Origin: an uncultured Neomegalonema sp.
GTDB lineage: Bacteria; Pseudomonadota; Alphaproteobacteria; Rhodobacterales; Rhodobacteraceae
Length of the DNA: 7,066 bases
NCBI GenBank assembly: GCA_937944035.1
Contig: CALDZQ010000075.1
Coordinates: 1 to 7,066 of the forward strand
Reading direction: 5' to 3'
The translations under genes were made by a program, and so were the position numbers. How positions within the stretch are numbered: the stretch's first letter is position 1; each line of letters begins with the position of its first letter. The notes beneath the pieces were generated by a model. It did not search any database. It saw only the letters and a program-made list of their open reading frames with translations, and had not been told where the DNA came from. Positions 1-4,824 of this stretch are shown here, in pieces.

Positions 1-782
1 GCCCAGTCGTGCCAGACATCCAGCGGCGTGCTCGCATTTGCCGCGATTCCGCCCGCCCCCCACAGCACCAGCGTCGGCGCGGCAATCTTGCGCCCCGCAG
101 CACGGTCGGCAAGATCATGCTCCACATCGACCGACGCCCCCGCGCGATAATCATCGCACATCGCTTTCAGCCGTGCGGGATCGGCAAAATTGCGCCGGTA
201 TTCCGCCATCGCATCGGCGGCGAAGCTGTCCAGCGACCGCGCCATCGTCCAACTCGCCAGCGTCGTCTCCAGAAAATGCGCGGGCGCGGCGGCGATCATC
301 GTCTCCGGGAACGGGTAAGGCTGCGCCAGAAACGCCCAATGATAGATTTTCAGCGCAAACGCCCGATCCATCTTCGCCCAGTATTCCGACGTGGGCAAAA
401 TATCGAGAATCGCGAGGCGCTGCACACGCTCCGGATGATCCATCGCCAGCCGGTACGCGACCCGACCGCCCCGGTCATGGCCCGCAAGATCGAAGCGCAC
501 ATGCCCCAGCACGCGCATCATATCGATCATCTGCACCGCCATTTGCCGCTTGGAGGCAGAATCAACTGATGCGGGAGTATCGCTCAGCCCGTATCCCGGT
601 AAATCCGGTACGATCAGCGTGTGCCGCGCCGCCAGCGCCTCCGACACCTGCCCCCACATCAGCCCCGTCTGCGGAAACCCGTGCAACAGCAGCAGCGCAG
701 GCCCGCTACCCGTGATTCTGACAGAAAGAACCCCGCCGGACGTTTCAATCCTGCGGGGTTCAATCGTGTTCAACGGCGCCAT
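1..782 (-). CDS. Fluoroacetate/haloacetate dehalogenase-like alpha/beta hydrolase, 3' end cut by window edge
   Basis: Reading from the ATG at 782, 260 complete codons are visible before the left edge. The fold is alpha/beta hydrolase: an HGFPQT oxyanion motif (residues 34-39), DLPGYG (60-65), and the nucleophile elbow GHDRGGR with Asp103. Known fluoroacetate dehalogenases use an Asp nucleophile, two Arg for the carboxylate, an Asp acid and a His-Trp-Tyr halide pocket. Here these are Asp103, Arg104, Arg107, Asp127, His148, Trp149 and Tyr212. Every one sits exactly 7 residues before its counterpart in RPA1163 of Rhodopseudomonas (Asp110, Arg111, Arg114, Asp134, His155, Trp156, Tyr219, recalled from memory). 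The predicted reaction is hydrolytic dehalogenation of a haloacetate to glycolate plus halide in the cytoplasm. The catalytic His, expected near residue 273, lies outside the window. The gene starts 9 bases after the regulator stop with only a weak ribosome binding site, suggesting co-transcription and translational coupling. Substrate range, fluoride included, cannot be read from sequence. Confidence 0.88.
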   Translation of the reverse strand, partial: MAPLNTIEPRRIETSGGVLSVRITGSGPALLLLHGFPQTGLMWGQVSEALAARHTLIVPDLPGYGLSDTPASVDSASKRQMAVQMIDMMRVLGHVRFDLAGHDRGGRVAYRLAMDHPERVQRLAILDILPTSEYWAKMDRAFALKIYHWAFLAQPYPFPETMIAAAPAHFLETTLASWTMARSLDSFAADAMAEYRRNFADPARLKAMCDDYRAGASVDVEHDLADRAAGRKIAAPTLVLWGAGGIAANASTPLDVWHDW

Positions 783-791
783 GATAGCGGC

Positions 792-2234
792 TTATCCGGC
801 TTCGCGCACATCAAGGCCCAACTCACGCACCTTGCGGTACAGGGTCGAGCGCCCGATGCCCAGGCGGCGGGCGATTTCAGACATGTGGTTCGAATATTTG
901 TGGATCGCCAGATGAATCATCTCCGCCTCAACCTCGGCCAACGTCCGCAAATGGCCATCCGCATCGAACGCGGTCACGCCGCTGCCTCCGGCCGATCCGT
1001 GCAGACCCTCGCCATCCATGCCGGCGGAGGCCATCGCCTGTTCCCCCTGCGAGCCGATGCCCACAATCTGAGGGAAGTCATGCAGCGTCAGCAGCTCGCG
1101 GTCAGACAGAACGACCGCGCGATAGACCGCGTTTTCCAGCTGCCGGACATTGCCAGGCCAGCGGTATTCCGTCAGCATATCCCGCGCCGAGGCTTCGATC
1201 CCGCGCACGGGTTTGCCCTCTTCGGCCGAGACTTTGCGCACGAAATAATCGATCAGTTCAGGAATATCGTCCTTACGATCGCGCAGTGGCGGCAGGTTCA
1301 GCGGGAACACGTTCAAACGATAGTACAGATCCTCGCGGAACGTCCCTTCCGCAACCAGCTGTTGCAAATTCTTGTTCGTCGCAGAGATCAGGCGGATGTC
1401 GACCTTGACGGGCTTCGCACTGCCGACCGGATCGACCTCGCCCTCCTGAATCGCGCGCAGCAGCTTGACCTGCACGTTCAGCGGCAGCTCACCGACCTCG
1501 TCCAGGAACAGCGTCCCGCCATCGGCCTCTTGGAATTTACCGATTTTCTTCGAGGTCGCCCCCGTAAATGAGCCTTTCTCGTGACCGAACAGAATCGATT
1601 CGACCAGATTCTCAGGAATCGCACCACAGTTCACCGCCACAAAGGAGCGGCCGGAGCGGTCAGACGCGCCTTGGATAGCGCGCGCCATCACCTCTTTACC
1701 GACACCTGATTCGCCTTCGATCAGGATCGGGATATTCGACTGCGCCGCCCGCTCGGCCAGCATAATCGACTGGCGCATCACCAGGCTTTTCGCGATCAGG
1801 TCACTGAAAAGAAGGCGGTTATCAGACTTACGGGACAGCTTCGACAACTCACCCGCAAGCACATTGATCTTCAGCGCATTCTGAATTGAGACCTGCAACC
1901 GTTCCGGGCTGGCCGGCTTGACGATAAAATCATTCGCCCCCGCCTGCATCGCCTGCACCACGGTTGTGACAGATCCGTTCGCGGTCAGCACCACGATCGG
2001 CAGGGCAGGCATTTCAGGACGGATTTCCTCCAGCACGTTCATACCGCTGACGCCCGGCATGACCAGATCGAGCAGCAGCAGATCAACCGACCCGCCTTTC
2101 GGTCCGCGCAGTGTTTCCAGCGCCACACGGCCATCAGACGCGGTCAGCGTCCTGTATCCCTGCGCCCCCACAACAGATTCCAACAACCGACGCTGGGCCG
2201 GGTCATCATCTACGATCAAAACTGTCTGTGCCAT
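792..2234 (-). CDS. Sigma-54-dependent response regulator (NtrC family: receiver, AAA+, Fis HTH)
   Basis: A complete 480-residue group I bacterial enhancer-binding protein. The receiver domain (about 1-120) has the acidic pocket Asp9-Asp11, phosphoacceptor Asp56, Thr84 and Lys106. The AAA+ domain (about 145-380) has Walker A GESGVGKE (174-181), the sigma-54 contact loop GSFTGA (221-226), Walker B TLFLDE (241-246), sensor I ATN (285-287), candidate arginine fingers Arg300 and Arg306, and sensor II near GNVRQLEN (361-368). A Gly/Ser/Ala-rich linker (about 392-422) leads to a Fis-type helix-turn-helix (about 451-472, with SEIARRLGIGRSTLYRK). Family role: phosphorylation permits oligomerisation and ATP-driven opening of sigma-54 promoters. 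The contact loop has Ser in place of the usual first Ala, but its Thr is kept. No partner kinase is visible. The dehalogenase-like gene follows 9 bases downstream. The start fits the usual N-terminus just before the VDDD motif, although the ribosome binding site is weak (AGG 7 nt upstream). The signal it senses is unknown. Confidence 0.93.
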   Translation of the reverse strand: MAQTVLIVDDDPAQRRLLESVVGAQGYRTLTASDGRVALETLRGPKGGSVDLLLLDLVMPGVSGMNVLEEIRPEMPALPIVVLTANGSVTTVVQAMQAGANDFIVKPASPERLQVSIQNALKINVLAGELSKLSRKSDNRLLFSDLIAKSLVMRQSIMLAERAAQSNIPILIEGESGVGKEVMARAIQGASDRSGRSFVAVNCGAIPENLVESILFGHEKGSFTGATSKKIGKFQEADGGTLFLDEVGELPLNVQVKLLRAIQEGEVDPVGSAKPVKVDIRLISATNKNLQQLVAEGTFREDLYYRLNVFPLNLPPLRDRKDDIPELIDYFVRKVSAEEGKPVRGIEASARDMLTEYRWPGNVRQLENAVYRAVVLSDRELLTLHDFPQIVGIGSQGEQAMASAGMDGEGLHGSAGGSGVTAFDADGHLRTLAEVEAEMIHLAIHKYSNHMSEIARRLGIGRSTLYRKVRELGLDVREAG

Positions 2235-2489
2235 CGGCCCGCCTGCTCTTTAAAATTCGCCGTGCTGCATTTCGTTATAAGATTAAAGAAATCGCACAGT
2301 CAGGTTTCTTGTTTGATTGCGTTAAGTTATCGGCAATATTTCCAAAGTCGTACACATTATGTGATTTATCTGCCCCATAGCACTCTATATTTGCACTGAT
2401 GTGGGGCATTTCGCAACACATAATATCAAAACGACACAGCACTGAAAAGGTTAACAAATCGTTACCGGGATCAAAATGGCATAAAAAAA

Positions 2490-2520
2490 CCGCCCCTGAT
2501 TCTCACTGTACCACAAGGCG
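2490..2520 (-). terminator. Possible minus-strand intrinsic terminator (weak)
   Basis: Read on the minus strand, an imperfect stem (arms at 2514-2520 and 2491-2498: four G-C pairs, one G-U, one bulge and two more pairs, with a 15-nt loop) is followed directly by seven T (2483-2489). This is the layout of a Rho-independent terminator. It would stop a leftward transcript that starts upstream of the lipoprotein gene, where no gene is annotated. The stem is short, so it may equally be an A-rich promoter element of the plus strand. Confidence 0.25.
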
Positions 2521-2608
2521 ACAACAGCGATAATGATTCGCGTACTGTGCTATGAATGCTACGCCGCCGGAAAAAGCCGATTTATTGGATGCACGCTTTC
2601 TTTGAAGT

Positions 2609-2652
2609 GTTTGCACTCCCTTGCAAAACGTGGCAACTCTGTGAGTGCAAAC
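2609..2652. repeat. 10-bp perfect inverted repeat upstream of lipoprotein gene
   Basis: GTTTGCACTC at 2609-2618 is matched exactly by its reverse complement GAGTGCAAAC at 2643-2652, with 24 bases between the arms. The core TTTGCACT also occurs at 2390-2397. A smaller TTGC/GCAA pair (2621-2624 and 2633-2636) sits inside the spacer. The position, about 75-120 bases before the lipoprotein start, fits an operator or a 5' leader structure. No regulator can be assigned. Confidence 0.45.
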
Positions 2653-2717
2653 GTTTGTGATGGAAGATTGTCACGGCGTACAAGTGACCAGAATGTGTTG
2701 TAACACTCAAGTTTTAC

Positions 2718-2721
2718 GGAG
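2718..2721 (+). promoter_or_regulatory. Ribosome binding site fixing the lipoprotein start
   Basis: GGAG lies 7 nt before the ATG at 2729. This selects the 416-residue form that begins directly with a lipoprotein signal peptide. A GTG at 2645 in the same frame would add 28 residues unrelated to a signal sequence. Confidence 0.8.
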
Positions 2722-2728
2722 ACGAGGG

Positions 2729-3979
2729 ATGAAAACATTATCCCGCATTATGGCCGTCACTGCGCTCGTTAGCGTAGCCGGCTGCGGAAAATTACCTGGC
2801 GCCAGCCTTGGCGGGACATTCCTGACGGGGCCATTCCTTGGCCTCAACATCCCTAGCGAAGGCCTCGGTTTCCCGGCTCAAACGTATAGCGCGGCTCTTG
2901 GGCGCGAGTACCAAACGCTTGCCCGCATCGCTGCGACGGAAGATGTTAACTGGATCGATGCCTCTGCATATATGCGCAAGGGCTATGCCGCTCTGCGCGG
3001 TGAGCAGGTTCAGCCTTGGGCGCCTTCAGCGCTCGGCCTGTCCGGCGAAATCGAGTCGGTTTTCCAGCGCGTCGTTTCGACGGTTAACGCAAACGCAGGC
3101 CGCAACCCGGTTGCTTGCGCCCGCGCTGTTGCCCTCTACGACAACTACGCTGAGGAGCTTTCGGAAGGCGCACACTCCTGCACCGACCCGGCAAGTGTTC
3201 TTGCAGAGTTGAATGATGCGCTCGGCGCATGTGGTTATGCGCAGGCAGTCGCGCCTCTGCCCCCACCACCACCTGCACCAGCGCCGGTATATGTCGAGCC
3301 GACACCTGCACCAGCGCCGGTATATGTCGAACCGACACCTGAGCCTGTATATGTCGAGCCGACACCTGAGCCTGTATACGTGGCTCCGGAGCCAGCCGTT
3401 CAGGCAGAGCCTTACGACGCATGTAGCTACGCAAGCGTTCCGGCCAACTGTACCTGCGACGGTTCATCAGGCAACGCGATCCTGACCTGTGAGCGCATTG
3501 TTGAAGTGCCGAAAGAGGTCATCAAAGAGGTTGAGGTTGTTCGGACGGTTGAGGTTCCTGTACCGGCTGCTCCAGTGCCTGTCGCACCGACACCTCCACC
3601 AGTGGTTCCAGCCTACACGCCACCACCTCCTCCTCCACCGAGTGCGCCTCAAAACTACACGATCTACTTCGGCTATGATCGCTACGATCTGACCGCAGAA
3701 GCCCGTCAGGTGATTGATGAGGCAGTGGCCGCGTTCCGCGCCTATGCCGCTCCGTTCATGGACATCGTCGGTCACACCGACAGCCGTGGTTCTAAGTCGT
3801 ACAACACCCGCCTCGCACAGCGTCGTGCCGATGCGGTTGCCGGTGCGGTTTCTTCCCGTGGCGTAGATCGCTCGGCCCTTCGTGTATCGGCCAGCAGCGA
3901 GCTTGATCCTGCTGTGACCACCGGTGACGGTGTTCGCGAGGCGCTCAACCGCCGTGTGACGATCACAATCGTCCAGTAA
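2729..3979 (+). CDS. OmpA-family peptidoglycan-binding outer-membrane lipoprotein
   Basis: A 416-residue protein starting MKTLSRIM, with a lipoprotein signal peptide and lipobox VAGC, so the acylated residue is Cys19. The N-terminal domain (about 45-170) contains EYQTLARIAATEDVNWIDAS, the conserved helical part of alphaproteobacterial OmpA-type lipoproteins. A Pro/Val/Glu-rich linker follows (about 173-225, in-frame repeats), then a four-cysteine segment (Cys232, 241, 243, 254), a charged KEVIKEVEVV stretch, and a second proline run (about 298-306). The C-terminal OmpA domain (about 309-416) has GHTDSRG with Asp351 and Arg366, spaced 15 apart like the diaminopimelate-binding Asp271/Arg286 of Acinetobacter OmpA. 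Expected role: anchoring the outer membrane to peptidoglycan from the periplasm. The frequent CGT, GGT, GTT, AAC and TAC codons suggest strong expression. There is no beta-barrel, so this is not a classical OmpA porin. It is transcribed alone, ending at the terminator at 4003-4039. Confidence 0.92.
   Translation: MKTLSRIMAVTALVSVAGCGKLPGASLGGTFLTGPFLGLNIPSEGLGFPAQTYSAALGREYQTLARIAATEDVNWIDASAYMRKGYAALRGEQVQPWAPSALGLSGEIESVFQRVVSTVNANAGRNPVACARAVALYDNYAEELSEGAHSCTDPASVLAELNDALGACGYAQAVAPLPPPPPAPAPVYVEPTPAPAPVYVEPTPEPVYVEPTPEPVYVAPEPAVQAEPYDACSYASVPANCTCDGSSGNAILTCERIVEVPKEVIKEVEVVRTVEVPVPAAPVPVAPTPPPVVPAYTPPPPPPPSAPQNYTIYFGYDRYDLTAEARQVIDEAVAAFRAYAAPFMDIVGHTDSRGSKSYNTRLAQRRADAVAGAVSSRGVDRSALRVSASSELDPAVTTGDGVREALNRRVTITIVQ
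3271..3390 (+). repeat. In-frame tandem repeats encoding the Pro/Val/Glu linker
   Basis: Two 33-base units (3271-3303 and 3304-3336, differing at one base) are followed by a 27-base unit (3337-3363) and a diverged 27-base unit (3364-3390). All unit lengths are multiples of three, so the frame is kept. They encode copies of PAPAPVYVEPT and PEPVYVEPT. Near-identical DNA in adjacent copies suggests recent duplication and likely length variation between strains. This is a protein linker, not a CRISPR. Confidence 0.85.
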
Positions 3980-4002
3980 GCGGATCGAACGAAACGAATA
4001 GA

Positions 4003-4039
4003 AGCCGCCCCGATTGAGTTCGGGGCGGCTTTTTCTTTT
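4003..4039 (+). terminator. Rho-independent terminator after the lipoprotein gene
   Basis: A perfect 10-bp GC-rich stem (AGCCGCCCCG at 4003-4012, CGGGGCGGCT at 4021-4030) has an 8-nt loop and is followed by TTTTCTTTT (4031-4039). It begins 23 bases after the lipoprotein stop codon. Confidence 0.93.
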
Positions 4040-4056
4040 GTCACACAAAAACAGCC

Positions 4057-4413
4057 ATGAAACTCAGCGATTATAACACTTTCTGCGCCTCCCTCCCGCA
4101 AACCACCACAGTGGTTCAATGGGGCGGTGCGCATGTGTGGAAAGTCGGTGGTAAAGTCTTCGCCATTGCGTGGGATGATCCCGACGGCCTGCAAGTCACC
4201 TTCAAGGCATCCGAACTCGCTTACCATATCCTCAGCGAAGAACCGGGCCTGCGCCCCGCGCCTTACATGGCGTCACGCGGCTTGAAATGGATACAAAACT
4301 ACGCGGAACCCGGCCTCGAAGACGATTCCCTACGCGACCATATCGACGCGTCATACCGCATGGTCGTGGCAAAACTCACTCGTAAGAAGCGTGTTGAGTT
4401 GGGATTGGAGTAA
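4057..4413 (+). CDS. MmcQ/YjbR-family protein
   Basis: A 118-residue protein, the usual length for the MmcQ/YjbR (COG2315) family. The family hallmarks are visible: an N-terminal helix ending in LPQTT, then QWGGAHVWKVGGKVFA (about 21-36), a beta-strand LQVTFKAS (about 46-53), ILSEEPGLRPAPYMASRG (about 58-75), a Trp-containing strand (KWIQ), and a closing helix DDSLRDHIDASYRMVVAKL with a basic tail. The family adopts a CyaY-like fold and is often called DNA-binding, but no biochemical role is established that I know of. The start at 4057 lies only 17 bases after the T-run of the preceding terminator and lacks a visible ribosome binding site, so expression may depend on read-through or a promoter inside the previous gene. 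The last codons form one arm of a long hairpin. Confidence 0.87.
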   Translation: MKLSDYNTFCASLPQTTTVVQWGGAHVWKVGGKVFAIAWDDPDGLQVTFKASELAYHILSEEPGLRPAPYMASRGLKWIQNYAEPGLEDDSLRDHIDASYRMVVAKLTRKKRVELGLE

Positions 4414-4432
4414 CTATCCCAACTCAACACGC
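4389..4432. repeat. 17-bp perfect inverted repeat spanning the end of the MmcQ/YjbR gene
   Basis: The arms at 4389-4405 and 4416-4432 are exact reverse complements, with a 10-nt loop (4406-4415) that contains the TAA stop. No T-run follows on the plus strand (GCTGGAAAATG comes next) and only a weak one on the minus strand. It lies between convergent genes, 41 bases before the end of the RidA-family gene. It may act as an RNA-stabilising 3' hairpin or a poor bidirectional terminator. The pairing is directly visible; the role is inference. Confidence 0.75.
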
Positions 4433-4473
4433 GCTGGAAAATGAACCACCAAAAGCCTTTTAGGAATCCCCCC

Positions 4474-4824
4474 TCACAGCGCCTTCGCTGTCACAACGAT
4501 CTCGATCAGATCGGTCGGCTCCAAATCCGCCCCGACACAGGCGCGTTGAGGCCAGTTGTCCCGCTTACCGATCCAATCGCACCAGATCGCATCCATCGCC
4601 TTCTTATTGCGCATATCGGTCAGATAGATCGTGGCTTGCAGCAACCCCGTTTTCCCGCTCCCCGCCTCTTCCAGATACCGTTCCAGCGCGGCGAGCGTGT
4701 TGCGCGTCTGCCCCTCAATCGTCGGCGCGGAGTCAGGGTCGGTCGCAACCGCATAGACCAACCCGCCATGCGCCACCGCACTGCATCGGCCCTGATACGG
4801 CCCGTGAACCCGTTGTGTTGTCAT
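4474..4824 (-). CDS. RidA (YjgF/YER057c/UK114) family protein
   Basis: A 116-residue protein from the second of two adjacent ATGs, the normal length for this trimeric family. It has the GPYQG motif near the N-terminus (8-12), the QTRNTLAALERYLEEAG helix (about 39-55), the strand TIYLTDM (65-71), and PQRACVGADL with Arg94, the residue that in RidA enamine/imine deaminases binds the substrate carboxylate (Arg105 in E. coli). Glu108 matches E. coli Glu120 with one residue fewer between. Known members hydrolyse reactive enamines such as 2-aminoacrylate, but many subgroups have unknown substrates. The GGGAG at 4832-4836 lies 7 nt from this ATG but only 4 nt from the upstream ATG (4827). The start overlaps the TGA stop of the DddP gene (TGATG), so the two are translationally coupled. 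That makes an accessory role in the same pathway likely. Confidence 0.9.
   Translation of the reverse strand: MTTQRVHGPYQGRCSAVAHGGLVYAVATDPDSAPTIEGQTRNTLAALERYLEEAGSGKTGLLQATIYLTDMRNKKAMDAIWCDWIGKRDNWPQRACVGADLEPTDLIEIVVTAKAL

Larger units (their letters stand above)
2235..2728. promoter_or_regulatory. Long AT-rich divergent intergenic region
   Basis: About 490 bases between the minus-strand regulator and the plus-strand lipoprotein. It is visibly richer in A/T than the flanking genes and should carry both promoters. For the regulator, a possible minus-strand -10 (TATAAC, 2271-2276) follows a CTGACT-like -35 by 18 bases; this is weak. The 8-mer TTTGCACT occurs at 2390-2397 and 2610-2617 and inverted at 2644-2651. 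A CtrA-like half match, TTAA-N7-TTAC, is at 2451-2465. A short inverted repeat GTGTT-GT-AACAC lies at 2695-2706, just before the lipoprotein ribosome binding site. I found no convincing protein gene, tRNA or sigma-54 site here. The promoter assignments are inference. Confidence 0.5.

Noticed and set aside
621..1571. Long plus-strand open frame opposite the regulator and hydrolase
   Set aside because: Its product is Arg/Gln/His-rich without domains, typical of the antisense of GC-rich genes. The minus strand carries two clear conserved proteins here.
2275..2457. 60-codon minus-strand open frame in the intergenic region
   Set aside because: No ribosome binding site, no familiar motif, and AT-rich composition unlike the genes around it.
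2586..2648. Possible sigma-54 promoters (TGG-like boxes at 2586 and TGGCA at 2631)
   Set aside because: The first has TTTC instead of TTGC at the -12 box; the second has GG and GC boxes 3 bases too far apart.
2656..2674. CRP/FNR-like site (TGTGA ... TCAC)
   Set aside because: The half-sites are 10 bases apart, not the 6 needed for CRP, and do not match the FNR TTGAT-N4-ATCAA pattern.
2645..2728. A GTG start at 2645 for the lipoprotein gene
   Set aside because: It would place 28 unrelated residues before a clear lipoprotein signal peptide, while the ATG at 2729 has GGAG at 7 nt.
3271..3390. Tandem repeats as a CRISPR-like array
   Set aside because: The units abut without spacers, are multiples of three, and encode an in-frame protein linker.
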